Positions 9,035-18,554 of a stretch of 64,000 nt of DNA are shown here, one piece after another. The DNA is from Aquibium microcysteis (GTDB taxonomy: Bacteria; Pseudomonadota; Alphaproteobacteria; Rhizobiales; Rhizobiaceae). A program made the position numbers and the translations under genes. The notes beneath the pieces were generated by a model. The model made no database searches and had not been told where the DNA came from. It was given only the letters and a program-made list of their open reading frames with translations. Position 1 is the first letter of the stretch; each line of letters begins with the position of its first letter. The stretch is from positions 3,896,001 to 3,960,000 of the forward strand of contig NZ_CP061080.1 in the NCBI RefSeq assembly GCF_014495845.1, given 5' to 3'.

Positions 9035-10936
9035 ATGGACAGCATCTATCTGGCGATCATGATCGGGACGGCGCTGGTTCTTGCCGCCGCCTTCTCCAGT
9101 CTGATCGCGCTCCGATACGGTGCGCCCCTGCTGCTCGTCTTCCTCGGCATCGGCCTGGTCGCAGGAGTGGACGGTCTCGGGCTCAACTTCGACAACGCCC
9201 CGGTCGCCTATTTCGTCGGCTCGCTGGCTCTCGCGGTCATCCTGTTCGATTCGGGCTTCGGCACGAAGATCTCCGCCTTCCGCCAGGCGGCCATGCCGGC
9301 GCTTTCTCTGGCGACGGTCGGCGTCGTCCTGACGACGAGCGTCTTCGGCGTCGCGGCCTACTACATCACGCCGCTGTCCTGGCTCGAGTCCTTCCTTCTC
9401 GGTGCCACGATCGCCTCGACCGACGCGGCGGCCGTGTTTTTCCTGCTGCGCGTCGGCAACCTCAACCTGCGCGACCGCGTGCGTTCGACGCTCGAGGTCG
9501 AATCGGGCTCGAACGACCCGATCGCCATCTTCCTCACCATCACGCTCGTCTCCGTCATCGCGGCAGGCGGTTCGACCGAGGCGGACTGGCTGCTGGTGGA
9601 CATCCTGCGGGGCTTTGCCGTGCAGATGGGCCTCGGTCTGGCCGCGGGCGTTACGGGCGGTTTCCTGATGGCGCGGCTGATCGAACGGCTCGAACTCGAT
9701 ATCGGGCTGATGCCGATCTTCGTCATCACGCTCGCCCTGCTGCTGTTCGGCGTGGGTGGCGCCATCGGCGGTTCCGGCTACATTGCCGTCTACGTCGCAG
9801 GCATGATCGTCGGCAATTCCCGCATCCGGTCCGCGGCCCGGCTGAAGCGCTTCCAGGATGGGATCACCTGGCTGGCGCAGATCATCATGTTCCTCGTGCT
9901 CGGCCTGTTCGCGACGCCGTCGCAGTTCGGCGCGATCGCCCTGCCCGCCGTCGGCCTCGGCCTGTTCCTGATCTTCGTGGCGCGTCCGCTCGCCGTCTGG
10001 CTGTGCCTGATCCCGTTCCGGTTCGATCGCGCCGAAACCGCCTTCGTCTCCTGGGTGGGTCTGCGCGGCGCCGTGTCGATCCTGCTCGCCCTGACGCCGC
10101 TGCTCGACGACCTGCCGAACGGCAGCTACGTCTTCAACAGCGCCTTCATCATCGTCCTCGTCTCCCTCGTGGTTCAGGGCTGGACCATCGGGCCGCTGGC
10201 GCGACGGCTTGGGCTCGTCGTGCCGCCGCGGATCGGGCCGCTCGACAAGGTTGAACTCGAACTGCCGGGCGCGGCCCACCACGAACTCCTCGCCTACCGC
10301 GTGGCTGCCGGAAGCCCGGTCGCGCGCGGCGTGCGCATCCCTCGCTGGGCACGACCGTCGCTGGTCGTGCGCGAGGGGCGCTCGATGGCCTACCAGTATG
10401 CGGGTCGACTGGCGGTCGACGACAATGTCTACATCTTCGTTCCCGACCGTTATCCGCCGCTGCTCGACCGGCTGTTCGCCAGCCGCGCCGATCTCGACGA
10501 GGACGACGCCGACTTCTTCGGCGAATTCGCCATCGACGCGAGCCGCCCGGCCTCCGACCTCGACTCCGCCTACGGAATAGGCCTCTCGGACGACGAGGCC
10601 AGGCTGACCATCGCCGAACTCGTCATCGCCCGCCTGGGCGGCCGCGCCGAATATGCCGACCGCGTCATCGTCGGCCCGATCGAACTGATCGTCCGCGACG
10701 TCGGCGACGACGGCACGCTGGCATCCGTCGGCCTGTCGACCGAGCCGCACCACGCCGCACCGCAGGTTCCCGTCTTCCTCAGCGCCGGCGAGATGCGCGA
10801 TCGCGCGGTCGATGCCCTGCGCCGCTGGCGCGCGCGCAGGCGGGAAGCCAGGCTGCGCAAGAGCGAAGTGGAGGCCGCGCGCCAGGCGGATGCTGGACGC
10901 GCTCCCGACGTGATCCTGCCGCGCGAGCCAGAGTGA
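9035..10936 (+). CDS. CPA1/CPA2-type K+(Na+)/H+ antiporter with C-terminal TrkA-C-like domain
   Basis: A 633-residue inner-membrane antiporter. The first roughly 390 residues form about 12-13 hydrophobic helices with the exchanger signatures [12 protein letters not shown] and the acidic ion-binding segment [12 protein letters not shown]. The C-terminal third is soluble and contains a region like TrkA-C ([20 protein letters not shown] onward), as in NhaP2/YcgO potassium/proton antiporters, followed by a charged tail. It would control cytoplasmic K+ and pH. The ATG at 9035 was chosen because membrane sequence starts directly after it; a purine-rich AAGGAGGG lies rather far upstream, so the start is not certain. 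Its place between gap and pgk is unusual. Confidence 0.88.
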   Translation: MDSIYLAIMIGTALVLAAAFSSLIALRYGAPLLLVFLGIGLVAGVDGLGLNFDNAPVAYFVGSLALAVILFDSGFGTKISAFRQAAMPALSLATVGVVLTTSVFGVAAYYITPLSWLESFLLGATIASTDAAAVFFLLRVGNLNLRDRVRSTLEVESGSNDPIAIFLTITLVSVIAAGGSTEADWLLVDILRGFAVQMGLGLAAGVTGGFLMARLIERLELDIGLMPIFVITLALLLFGVGGAIGGSGYIAVYVAGMIVGNSRIRSAARLKRFQDGITWLAQIIMFLVLGLFATPSQFGAIALPAVGLGLFLIFVARPLAVWLCLIPFRFDRAETAFVSWVGLRGAVSILLALTPLLDDLPNGSYVFNSAFIIVLVSLVVQGWTIGPLARRLGLVVPPRIGPLDKVELELPGAAHHELLAYRVAAGSPVARGVRIPRWARPSLVVREGRSMAYQYAGRLAVDDNVYIFVPDRYPPLLDRLFASRADLDEDDADFFGEFAIDASRPASDLDSAYGIGLSDDEARLTIAELVIARLGGRAEYADRVIVGPIELIVRDVGDDGTLASVGLSTEPHHAAPQVPVFLSAGEMRDRAVDALRRWRARRREARLRKSEVEAARQADAGRAPDVILPREPE

Positions 10937-10998
10937 CGCTCCCTTGCGCGCGGCGGGGCAAAATGTATGGTCCCGCCGATTGCACCAGGGAGATGGCC

Positions 10999-12195
10999 AT
11001 GTCCGACTTCAAGACCCTCGACGACATCGGTGACGTGACCGACAGGCGCGTCCTCTTGCGCGTCGACCTGAACGTGCCGATGAAGGACGGCGTGGTGACC
11101 GATGCGACCCGGATCGAGCGGGTGGCGCCGACCATCGCGGAACTGTCGGACAAGGGCGCGAAGGTGATCCTGCTCGCCCATTTCGGCCGCCCGAAGGACG
11201 GGCCGGACCCGGCCCTCTCGCTGGCACCCGTCGCCGCCGCGACCGAGGCAGTGCTCGACCGGCGTGTGCATTTCGCGCCCGATTGCGTTGGCGACGTGGC
11301 GACGAGCGCCGTCGAAGCGATGGCCGGCGGCGACATCCTGCTTCTGGAAAACACCCGCTTCCACAAGGGCGAGGAAAAGAACGAGCCCGGGTTCATCCAG
11401 GCGCTGGCGAAGAATGGCGACGTCTACGTCAACGATGCTTTCTCCGCCGCGCACCGCGCCCACGCCTCGACCGAGGGACTGGCACACCTGCTGCCGGCCT
11501 TTGCCGGCCGCACCATGCAGGCCGAACTGGAGGCACTTGAAAAAGGCCTCGGCAATCCGCGCCGTCCGGTGGTGGCGATCGTCGGCGGCGCCAAGGTGTC
11601 GTCCAAGATCGATCTCCTGATGAACCTGGTGAAGAAGGTCGACGCGCTGGTGATCGGCGGCGGCATGGCCAACACCTTCCTCGCCGCGCGCGGCACCGAC
11701 GTCGGCAGATCGCTCTGCGAGCACGACCTCGCAGGGACCGCCAAGCAGATCATGATCGAGGCGGCGACCGCCGGCTGTGCCGTGGTGCTGCCCGTCGACG
11801 GCGTCGTGGCACGCGAGTTCAAGGCCGGCGCGGCGAGCGAGACGGTCGCCATCGACGCGGTCCCCGCCGACGCCATGATCCTCGACGTTGGGCCGAAGAC
11901 CGTCGAGACCGTCAACGCCTGGATCGATCGCGCGGCGACCGTCGTCTGGAACGGCCCCCTCGGCGCCTTCGAGATCGCGCCCTTCGACGCCGCGACGGTG
12001 GCGGCGGCGAAATTCGCCGCCGCACAGACCGGCGAAGGCCGGCTCGTCTCGGTGGCCGGCGGCGGCGATACGGTGGCGGCGCTGCACCATGCCGGCGTTG
12101 CCGATGCCTTCACCTATGTCTCGACGGCCGGCGGCGCCTTCCTCGAATGGATGGAGGGCAAGCCGCTGCCCGGCGTCGACGTGCTGAAGAGATAG
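10999..12195 (+). CDS. pgk: Phosphoglycerate kinase
   Basis: A 398-residue phosphoglycerate kinase. Family motifs are complete: [15 protein letters not shown] near the N-terminus, [15 protein letters not shown], the nucleotide-site [11 protein letters not shown] and the C-terminal [12 protein letters not shown]. It transfers the acyl phosphate of 1,3-bisphosphoglycerate to ADP. Two ATGs are possible; 10999 is preferred because GGGAG (10988-10992) is 6 bp upstream, whereas it abuts the ATG at 10993. It follows the antiporter by 62 bp. Confidence 0.97.
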   Translation: MSDFKTLDDIGDVTDRRVLLRVDLNVPMKDGVVTDATRIERVAPTIAELSDKGAKVILLAHFGRPKDGPDPALSLAPVAAATEAVLDRRVHFAPDCVGDVATSAVEAMAGGDILLLENTRFHKGEEKNEPGFIQALAKNGDVYVNDAFSAAHRAHASTEGLAHLLPAFAGRTMQAELEALEKGLGNPRRPVVAIVGGAKVSSKIDLLMNLVKKVDALVIGGGMANTFLAARGTDVGRSLCEHDLAGTAKQIMIEAATAGCAVVLPVDGVVAREFKAGAASETVAIDAVPADAMILDVGPKTVETVNAWIDRAATVVWNGPLGAFEIAPFDAATVAAAKFAAAQTGEGRLVSVAGGGDTVAALHHAGVADAFTYVSTAGGAFLEWMEGKPLPGVDVLKR

Positions 12196-12223
12196 ATGGC
12201 GGCAGCACGGGCCGCCCGCTGCC

Positions 12224-12562
12224 TCAGTCGGCTCGTCCGGCACGCGTACCGAGCAGGGCGAGCCCGGCGAAGGCGATGACGGCCCCAAGAACCTCGCGCC
12301 CCGGATAGATCTCGTTCAGGGAGAGGATGGTCGCGACGACGGCCATCGAGACTTCGACGGCGATGACCAGAGCGACGACTGGCCCGAAGCGGAACCGGCT
12401 GGGCGATGCGGTCTCGATCCATGCGCTGGCAAGCATCGTCACCGCCGCCAGCGGTATCAGGATCAGATAGGGCGAGCCGCCGAGCGGCTCGAGGACCCAG
12501 GTAGCGACGACGTAGACGACGGCCGCGCCTGAACCGAAAAGGGCAGTGGTGACTGGTGACAT
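12224..12562 (-). CDS. Small four-helix membrane protein, function unknown
   Basis: A 112-residue hydrophobic protein with four likely membrane helices (starting near residues 8, 29, 60 and 91). Size and topology resemble small EamA/SMR-like transporters, but I do not recognise a diagnostic motif such as the conserved glutamate of EmrE-type pumps. It lies alone on the minus strand, convergent with pgk and divergent from fba. The overlapping plus strand contains only low-quality reading frames. Confidence 0.6.
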   Translation of the reverse strand: MSPVTTALFGSGAAVVYVVATWVLEPLGGSPYLILIPLAAVTMLASAWIETASPSRFRFGPVVALVIAVEVSMAVVATILSLNEIYPGREVLGAVIAFAGLALLGTRAGRAD

Positions 12563-12719
12563 CGGAAAGCTCCCAGACAGGGACGGACCCGGTCTGCATA
12601 TGTTCGTTGGCCTGCCTGAAAGCAGGCCGGGGACGTTGCTGATGGAGCCAACCTATCGCGCCGCGCGCCAGCGTTCCGTTAACTGCTTAACACTCCGACG
12701 AAGGGGTTCGCTCCCGCTA

Positions 12720-12746
12720 AACCGATTGAATATTTTTCAATCGGTT
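12720..12746. promoter_or_regulatory. Perfect operator-like palindrome upstream of fba
   Basis: AACCGATTGAA (12720-12730) and TTCAATCGGTT (12736-12746) are perfect 11-bp arms around the spacer TATTT. It lies about 75 bp before the fba start and is the most AT-rich stretch nearby. It is flanked by a 12-bp direct repeat, CAGCGTTCCGTT, at 12669-12680 and 12760-12771. The likely ligand is a sugar-responsive repressor (for example LacI/GntR type), but none is encoded nearby. Confidence 0.6.
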
Positions 12747-12821
12747 CAATGGTTTGCAGCAGCGTTCCGTTTGCCCGACGCTTCTGTTAGAGGCCGGACA
12801 ACCATGTTTCAGGAGGATCAG

Positions 12822-13757
12822 ATGAGCGAAGGACCGAACGGGGTGGCGAAATCGGCGCGTGCGGACATGGCGGCCCAGGTCGCCGGCAAGGACGGCTTCA
12901 TCGCCGCTCTCGACCAGTCCGGCGGCTCCACGCCGAAGGCGCTGAAGCTCTACGGCGTTTCCGAAGACGCGTGGTCGACCGAGGACGGGATGTACGACCT
13001 CATCCACGCGATGCGCTCCCGCATCATCACGTCCCCGGCCTTCACCGGTGAGAAGGTCATGGGAGCGATCCTCTTCGAGCAGACCATGGACCGCACCGTC
13101 GAGGGCGTTCCGACCGCCCGGTATCTCTGGGAGAAGCGCGGCGTCGTGCCCTTCCTCAAGGTCGACAAGGGCCTTGCCGACGGCAAGGACGGCGTCAAGC
13201 TGATGAAGCCGATCGGCGGGCTGGACGACCTGCTGAAGCGGGCCGTGGCCAAGGGCATCTTCGGCACCAAGATGCGCTCGGTCATCGACGCCGCCGACCC
13301 GGCAGGCATCAAGGCGATCGTCGACCAGCAGTTCGAGGTGGGCCGCCAGATCCTGGCGCACGGCCTCGTGCCGATCCTCGAGCCCGAGGTCACGATCTCG
13401 ATCGCCGACAAGGCCGAGGCCGAAGACCTGTTGCTGGCCGAGATTCGGAAACACCTCGACGATCTGCCGGCGGGCGAGAAGATCATGCTCAAGGTGACCA
13501 TCCCGACGAAGCCGAACCTCTACAAGCCGCTCATCGACGATCCCCGCGTCATGCGCGTCGTGGCGCTGTCGGGCGGCTACACGCGCGACGAGGCGAACGC
13601 GAAACTGCGGGAGAACGACGGCCTGATCGCCAGCTTCTCGCGCGCGCTGACCGAGGGCCTGTCGGCCGGCCAGAGCGACGCCGACTTCAACGCCACGCTT
13701 GCGGCCACGATCGACAGCATCTTCCAGGCGTCGCGGGCCGACAAGGCCGCGGCCTGA
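12822..13757 (+). CDS. fba: Fructose-bisphosphate aldolase, class I
   Basis: A 311-residue class I (Schiff-base) aldolase closely resembling the Staphylococcus aureus enzyme: [50 protein letters not shown] and [13 protein letters not shown] are all present. It cleaves fructose 1,6-bisphosphate or condenses trioses in gluconeogenesis. The ATG at 12822 has an AGGAGG site (12811-12816) 5 bp upstream; an in-frame ATG at 12804 lies before that site and is less likely. The palindromic operator upstream suggests specific carbon-source control. A terminator follows. Confidence 0.95.
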   Translation: MSEGPNGVAKSARADMAAQVAGKDGFIAALDQSGGSTPKALKLYGVSEDAWSTEDGMYDLIHAMRSRIITSPAFTGEKVMGAILFEQTMDRTVEGVPTARYLWEKRGVVPFLKVDKGLADGKDGVKLMKPIGGLDDLLKRAVAKGIFGTKMRSVIDAADPAGIKAIVDQQFEVGRQILAHGLVPILEPEVTISIADKAEAEDLLLAEIRKHLDDLPAGEKIMLKVTIPTKPNLYKPLIDDPRVMRVVALSGGYTRDEANAKLRENDGLIASFSRALTEGLSAGQSDADFNATLAATIDSIFQASRADKAAA

Positions 13758-13790
13758 CCAACGCAGGCCCTGACATCCGGCCTGCTCGAA

Positions 13791-13817
13791 GAGGCTCCGT
13801 GTTCAGCGGGGCCTTTT
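13791..13817 (+). terminator. Intrinsic terminator of fba
   Basis: AGGCTCCG (13792-13799) pairs with CGGGGCCT (13807-13814, one G-U pair) around a 7-nt loop and is followed by TTTT, 35 bp after the fba stop. Confidence 0.75.
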
Positions 13818-13875
13818 CCATTCCGCTTGAATGGCTGTAGGGGAGTGCGATCGACAACGCGCCGCAGCGAACGCC

Positions 13876-14640
13876 ATGTCCCCTCTGCTTCCGCTCCTGT
13901 CCTGGCTCGCCTTCCCGATCTACGCCTGGCAGGGCATCGGCGTCCGGCTGCGCACGCAGCGCCTGCTGCCTGCCGAGGGACCGGTGACGCATACGATCCC
14001 CGGCCAGGGCGTGGCGGTTCGCCTCCTCGTCCTGGGCGATTCCTCGGCAGCCTCGGTCGGCATCGCCCGCACCGACGCGGGCATGGCGGCGTTGCTGGCC
14101 GGCATGCTTGCGCGCGACACCGGACGTCCGGTGACGTGGCGTGCCGCCGGCTTCAATTCCGCCACCGCCACGCAGTTGCGCGACGTCGTCGTGCCCAACC
14201 TCGCCCATGACGACTGGACCCACATCGTGGTCTCCGTCGGAACGAACGATGCCAAGAACTTCCACACCGTCTCCCGCTTCAAGCGCGATTTCGGCGGGCT
14301 GCTCTATGCCCTGCGGGCGAAGTTCCCCGGCGCGCGCATCGTCTGGTCGCCGGTGATCGACATGACGACCGTCCCGGCCCTGCCGCCGCTGCTCGCCCGC
14401 ATCCTGGAAGTCCGCGCCCAGGCGATCAACGCCATGGGCACGCGCCTCTGCCACGAACGCGGCGCCGTGCCGGCCAGCCGCCTGCCGGTCGAGGACCCGG
14501 CGCGCGGTTTCTCCACCGACGGCTTCCACGCCTCGGAGGCAGGCTACCGCGCCTGGGCCGAGCACCTTCTGCCGCTGATCGAACTGCCTGCGGCCGAGGC
14601 ACTCGCTTCAGCTTCCGTGGCTGAGGACGACCGTCAGTGA
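13876..14640 (+). CDS. SGNH/GDSL hydrolase, membrane-anchored
   Basis: A 254-residue SGNH-fold esterase/lipase-like protein. Block I is LVLGDSSAASVG (catalytic Ser), block III is SVGTNDAKN, and block V is DGFHASEAGY with the Asp-x-x-His pair. An N-terminal hydrophobic segment (PLLPLLSWLAFPIYAW) suggests membrane anchoring or export. The ATG at 13876 starts that segment; an in-frame ATG at 13831 would add 15 residues. Substrate unknown. Its 3' end overlaps the opposing small membrane protein gene by 33 bp. Confidence 0.8.
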   Translation: MSPLLPLLSWLAFPIYAWQGIGVRLRTQRLLPAEGPVTHTIPGQGVAVRLLVLGDSSAASVGIARTDAGMAALLAGMLARDTGRPVTWRAAGFNSATATQLRDVVVPNLAHDDWTHIVVSVGTNDAKNFHTVSRFKRDFGGLLYALRAKFPGARIVWSPVIDMTTVPALPPLLARILEVRAQAINAMGTRLCHERGAVPASRLPVEDPARGFSTDGFHASEAGYRAWAEHLLPLIELPAAEALASASVAEDDRQ

Positions 14641-14769
14641 GATCAGCGCGAGCGCGCCGAGCGCAAGCTTCCAGAAATCGCTGCGCCGGCGCAGTCCCGG
14701 CAATCCGAGCGGCTTGATGATCTGTACGGCCATGAGCAGGATGATGACGATCGAGAGGGCTTTGGTCAT
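14608..14769 (-). CDS. Small two-helix membrane protein
   Basis: A 53-residue protein with two hydrophobic helices (about residues 4-16, ALSIVIILLMAVQII, and 31-48, LALGALALISLTVVL) joined by a basic loop GLRRRSDFWK. The composition and basic loop are typical of a real small inner-membrane protein. It overlaps the end of the SGNH hydrolase gene tail-to-tail. No known function. Confidence 0.55.
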   Translation of the reverse strand: MTKALSIVIILLMAVQIIKPLGLPGLRRRSDFWKLALGALALISLTVVLSHGS

Positions 14770-14940
14770 GCCGTCGGACGGCTCCTGCTTTTCGGGCGAG
14801 TTGCCCCGATACCCCATTGACCAGCCTGCTTGACGGAAGTCAAAGCCTCTTCCCCAAGCGGCGCCTATCGACACATTGTCCGGTGGACGCGCGACGGCCG
14901 TTGCCGCTAGAACTCGCGCACCGACGACAGGGAGGATGTC

Positions 14941-16845
14941 ATGGTGTCGCGCTATCACGAGGTCTACGAAGGCTGGAAACGCAATCCCGAAGGCTTCTGG
15001 GCCGAAGCGGCCGGAGCCATCGACTGGGTTTCGCCGCCGAAGCAGATCTTCGATGCGACCGCGGGCGTCTATGGCCGCTGGTTTCCGGACGCGACCTGCA
15101 ACACCTGCCACAATGCCGTCGACCGCCACGTCGCGAACGGACGTGCCGAGCAGGCGGCCCTGATCTACGACAGCCCGGTCACCGGTTCGAAGCGGACCTT
15201 CACCTACGCCCAGGTGAAGGCCGAGGTCGAAGCCCTGGCCGCCGTTCTGAACGACCAGGGCGTGACGAAGGGCGACCGTGTCATCCTCTACATGCCGATG
15301 GTGCCGGAGGCGGTGTTCGCCATGCTCGCCTGCGCCCGCATCGGCGCGATCCACTCCGTCGTCTTCGGCGGCTTCGCGGCACGCGAACTGGCCACCCGCA
15401 TCGACGATTCCACGCCGAAGCTCATCGTCTCCGCCTCCTGCGGCATCGAACCCGGCCGGGTGGTGGCCTACAAGCCGCTGCTCGACGGCGCGATCGAGAT
15501 CGCCCGGCACAAGCCCGACGCCTGCGTCATCCTCCAGCGTGAGCAGCAGCGCTGCGGCCTCGTGGCCGGCCGCGACATCGACTACGCCGCGGCCGTCGGC
15601 GCGGCGAAGGCGGCGGGCCGCACCGTGCCCTGCATCACCGTGGCGGCAACGGACCCGCTCTACGTGCTCTATACGTCGGGAACGACAGGCCAGCCCAAGG
15701 GCGTCGTGCGCGACAATGGCGGGCACATGGTCATGCTCGCCTGGACGATGTGGAACGAGTTCGGCGTGAAGCCCGGCGAGGTCTTCTGGGCGGCCTCCGA
15801 CGTCGGCTGGGTGGTCGGCCACTCCTACATCGTCTACGCGCCGCTGCTGCACGGCTGCACGACGGTCCTCTTCGAGGGCAAGCCGGTCGGCACGCCGGAT
15901 GCCGGCACCTTCTGGCGGGTCATCGCCGAGCACGGTGTGGTGGCGCTGTTCACCGCGCCGACCGCCTTCCGCGCCATCAAGGGCCAGGACCCGAAGGGAG
16001 ATTTCGTCGCCGGGTACGACCTGTCGAGATTCCGCACGCTCTTCCTCGCCGGCGAGCGCGCCGACCCCGAGACGATCAAGTGGGCCGAGAACCAGCTGAA
16101 AGTGCCGGTGATCGACCATTGGTGGCAGACCGAGACCGGCGCGCCCATCAGCCAGAACCCGATCGGACTCGGCCGGCTGCCGGTGAAGTACGGCTCGCCC
16201 GCCGTGCCGATGCCGGGCTACGAGATGCACGTCGTCGACGATGCCGGGCACGAAGTGCCGCGCGGCACGCTCGGCAACGTGGTGGTCAAGCTGCCGCTGC
16301 CGCCCGGCGCCCTGCCGACGCTGTGGCATGCCGACGGCCGTTTCCGCGACGCCTACCTCGCCGAGTTCCCCGGCTACTACAAGACCGCCGACGCCGGCTA
16401 CATCGACGACGACGGCTACCTCTTCATCATGGCCCGCACGGACGACATCATCAACGTCGCCGGCCATCGCCTCTCCACGGGCGGGATGGAGGAGGTGCTG
16501 GCCGAGCATCCCGACGTGGCCGAATGCGCCGTCATCGGCATCGCCGACGCGATGAAGGGACAGGTGCCCTGCGGCTTCGTCGTGCTCAATGCGGGCGTCA
16601 CGCGCGATCCCGCCGAACTCGAGAAGGAAGTGGTGGCGCTGGTGCGCGACCGGATTGGTCCCGTGGCCGCCTTCAGGACCGTCGTGCCAGTGAGGCGGCT
16701 GCCCAAGACCCGCTCGGGCAAGATTCTGCGCGGCACGATGCAGAAGATCGCCGACCACGAGGAATGGAAGATGCCGGCGACGATCGACGATCCCGCGATC
16801 CTCGAGGAAATCGCCGAGGCGCTGAAGACGAAGGGCCTCGGCTGA
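14941..16845 (+). CDS. prpE: Propionyl-CoA synthetase (acetyl-CoA synthetase family)
   Basis: A 634-residue acyl-CoA synthetase. The AMP-binding loop YVLYTSGTTGQPKG, the WWQTETG motif, the YYKTADAGYIDDDGY segment and the C-terminal acylation Lys in KTRSGKILRGTM are present. The N-terminus RYHEVYEGWKRNPEGFWAEAA and overall pattern fit PrpE rather than Acs. It activates propionate to propionyl-CoA through an adenylate. GGAGG (14931-14935) lies 5 bp before the ATG. Upstream a small TTGAC-N4-GTCAA inverted repeat (14830-14843) may be regulatory. An SDR gene follows 78 bp later. No prp methylcitrate genes are in the window. Confidence 0.9.
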   Translation: MVSRYHEVYEGWKRNPEGFWAEAAGAIDWVSPPKQIFDATAGVYGRWFPDATCNTCHNAVDRHVANGRAEQAALIYDSPVTGSKRTFTYAQVKAEVEALAAVLNDQGVTKGDRVILYMPMVPEAVFAMLACARIGAIHSVVFGGFAARELATRIDDSTPKLIVSASCGIEPGRVVAYKPLLDGAIEIARHKPDACVILQREQQRCGLVAGRDIDYAAAVGAAKAAGRTVPCITVAATDPLYVLYTSGTTGQPKGVVRDNGGHMVMLAWTMWNEFGVKPGEVFWAASDVGWVVGHSYIVYAPLLHGCTTVLFEGKPVGTPDAGTFWRVIAEHGVVALFTAPTAFRAIKGQDPKGDFVAGYDLSRFRTLFLAGERADPETIKWAENQLKVPVIDHWWQTETGAPISQNPIGLGRLPVKYGSPAVPMPGYEMHVVDDAGHEVPRGTLGNVVVKLPLPPGALPTLWHADGRFRDAYLAEFPGYYKTADAGYIDDDGYLFIMARTDDIINVAGHRLSTGGMEEVLAEHPDVAECAVIGIADAMKGQVPCGFVVLNAGVTRDPAELEKEVVALVRDRIGPVAAFRTVVPVRRLPKTRSGKILRGTMQKIADHEEWKMPATIDDPAILEEIAEALKTKGLG

Positions 16846-16923
16846 GCCGGACGGCACCCGCCCTCTGGTCCGCCAATCCGCCGAGGTCTATAAGCGACGC
16901 TCCATCAGGCTCAGGAGCGCGCC

Positions 16924-17712
16924 ATGCCACTCGACGGGAAAGTCGCCATCGTGACGGGAGGCGCAGGCGGCATCGGCTATGCCATCGCAGAGCGCTTCGC
17001 GCGCGAGAGGGCCAAGGTGGTGATCGCCGACATCGATACGGAGAAGGGTGCGCGCGCCGAGCGCGACCTCGCCCGCTACGGCGACGTGCAGTTCGTCAAG
17101 GCCGATGTCGGCCGGCGGCTCGACGTGCACAATCTCGTCGCCGCGACGATCGATTCGTTCGGAGACATCGACATTCTCGTCAACAATGCCGGCATCGCGC
17201 ACGGGGCGGATTTCCTCGACGTGACCGAGGAGGATTTCGACCGCGTGCTCGCCGTCAACCTGAAAGGATCCTTCCTCACCGGCCAGGCGGTGGCGAGGCA
17301 CATGGTCGAGCGCGTGAACGCGGGCGGACCGGCGGGATCGATCGTCAACATGTCGTCCATCAACGCCGTGGTCGCGATCGCCAGCCAGTTGCCCTATTCG
17401 GTTTCGAAGGGTGGCGTCACCCAGCTCACCAGGGCGATGGCGCTGTCGCTCGCCTCCCACGGCATCCGCGTCAACGCCATCGGCCCCGGCTCGATCCGGA
17501 CCGACATGCTGGCGAGCGTCAACGCCGATCCCGCCGCCCGCGAGCGGATCCTGTCCCGTACGCCGCTCGGGCGGATCGGCGATCCTTCCGAGATCGCCGC
17601 GATCGCCGTCTTCCTCGCTTCCGACGAGGCCAGTTACGTCACCGGCCAGACGATCTATGCCGACGGCGGCCGCCTGCCGCTGAACTACACGGTTCCCGTC
17701 CCGGCGCAATGA
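16924..17712 (+). CDS. Short-chain dehydrogenase/reductase, classical type
   Basis: A 262-residue classical SDR. The cofactor motif VTGGAGGIGYAIA is at the N-terminus, NNAGIAHG follows, and the catalytic Ser-Tyr-Lys set is MSSINAV, then PYSVSKGG. The C-terminal GQTIYADGG is typical. Asp after the second beta strand (ADIDTEKG) suggests preference for NAD(H). Substrate unknown; it lies downstream of prpE, but an operon is not proven. Confidence 0.88.
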   Translation: MPLDGKVAIVTGGAGGIGYAIAERFARERAKVVIADIDTEKGARAERDLARYGDVQFVKADVGRRLDVHNLVAATIDSFGDIDILVNNAGIAHGADFLDVTEEDFDRVLAVNLKGSFLTGQAVARHMVERVNAGGPAGSIVNMSSINAVVAIASQLPYSVSKGGVTQLTRAMALSLASHGIRVNAIGPGSIRTDMLASVNADPAARERILSRTPLGRIGDPSEIAAIAVFLASDEASYVTGQTIYADGGRLPLNYTVPVPAQ

Positions 17713-17728
17713 GCGGGCTCGCCGATCG

Positions 17729-17752
17729 CTCCTGACGCGATGTCGTCAGGAG
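17729..17752. promoter_or_regulatory. Operator 1 of a shared palindrome, upstream of the DUF1127 gene
   Basis: CTCCTGACG (17729-17737) and CGTCAGGAG (17744-17752) are perfect 9-bp arms around a 6-bp spacer, 48 bp before the DUF1127 start. The same palindrome occurs before the VOC/WYL gene pair at 18095-18118, and the sequences after the two operators are also alike (GGCACAGTGTCTCCATC here, GCCACTGTCTAATC there), pointing to duplicated, co-regulated promoters. Confidence 0.75.
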
Positions 17753-17799
17753 GGGGATGGCACAGTGTCTCCATCGCAAGTCAGCCGATGGAGAGAACC

Positions 17800-17982
17800 A
17801 TGCCCCCCTTACCCACCTCGCTGCTCGGCCGCTGGGCGCAGAGATGGCGCGCGACCCGCGACAGGGTCCGGACGGAACGGGCGATCGCCCGGCTGTCGCC
17901 GTCGCTTCGCCGGGACATCGGCTGGCCGGATGCGGTCTCGCATCAGACCGGCTGGCGCGGCCAACTCGTCGACGGCAAGTGA
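17800..17982 (+). CDS. DUF1127 small basic protein
   Basis: A 60-residue protein with the DUF1127-like segment RTERAIARLSPSLRRDIGWPD in an arginine-rich helix. Small DUF1127 proteins are known from alphaproteobacteria as RNA-binding or phosphate/carbon-linked regulators. The ATG at 17800 has GGAGAG 4 bp upstream; the ATG at 17788 is an alternative that adds four residues. It lies between two copies of the CTCCTGAC palindrome and is expected to be controlled by the WYL regulator encoded next door. Confidence 0.7.
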   Translation: MPPLPTSLLGRWAQRWRATRDRVRTERAIARLSPSLRRDIGWPDAVSHQTGWRGQLVDGK

Positions 17983-18094
17983 CGCGCACGTCCGATGCGC
18001 CGGGCGGGTCTTCCTCGCAGTGTTCCCTCCCGGTCGCCGCGGCCCTGCGGCCGCCCTGAACCGTTCGTCGGGACGTTCGTCCTTGAACTGACAT

Positions 18095-18138
18095 CTCCTG
18101 ACAGCAGGTTGTCAGGAGCACCGTGCCACTGTCTAATC
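18095..18138 (+). promoter_or_regulatory. Operator 2 and promoter of the VOC-WYL regulator operon
   Basis: CTCCTGACA (18095-18103) and TGTCAGGAG (18110-18118) are perfect 9-bp arms around GCAGGT. A -35-like TTGTCA (18109-18114) overlaps the right arm and a -10-like CTAATC lies at 18133-18138 (18-bp spacing). Binding at the palindrome would block polymerase, which fits autorepression by the WYL regulator at 18555. Confidence 0.7.
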
Positions 18139-18151
18139 CAGCAAGAAAGAA

Positions 18152-18529
18152 ATGCCGATGTCCTTTACTCCGCAGAATTCCATCGTGTGGTTCGAAATCC
18201 CGGTCACCGACATGGCGCGCGCCAAGTCCTTCTACGGCGCCGTGCTGCAGAACGAGCTGGCCGACGAGACCGGCGGCCCGAATCCCATGGCCATGTTCGT
18301 ATCGGCCGGAAGCGCCGCCGTCTCCGGCCACATCTATCCCGGCAAGCCGGCCGCAGCGGGAAGCGGCAGCACCATCCATCTCGCAGTCGCCGCGCCCCTG
18401 GAGGAAGCCATGGAGCGCGTGACCGCCAATGGCGGCCAGGTCGTATCGCCTCCGATCCAGATCCCCGCCGGCCGCTTCGCCTATTGCCTCGATCCCGACG
18501 GCAACTCCATCGGCCTGTTCACCACCTGA
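18152..18529 (+). CDS. VOC (glyoxalase-fold) family protein
   Basis: A 125-residue vicinal-oxygen-chelate protein: NSIVWFEIPVTDMARAKSFY at the start and AYCLDPDGNSIGLF at the end are the typical first and last beta-alpha-beta elements. Substrate unknown. There are two possible ATGs, 18152 and 18158. The gene is followed 25 bp later by the WYL regulator and the two probably form an operon. VOC/WYL pairs are common, which suggests the VOC protein detoxifies or binds the small molecule the regulator senses. That link is inference. Confidence 0.85.
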   Translation: MPMSFTPQNSIVWFEIPVTDMARAKSFYGAVLQNELADETGGPNPMAMFVSAGSAAVSGHIYPGKPAAAGSGSTIHLAVAAPLEEAMERVTANGGQVVSPPIQIPAGRFAYCLDPDGNSIGLFTT

Positions 18530-18554
18530 CCTGCTCGACGAAAGAGTATCCGCC

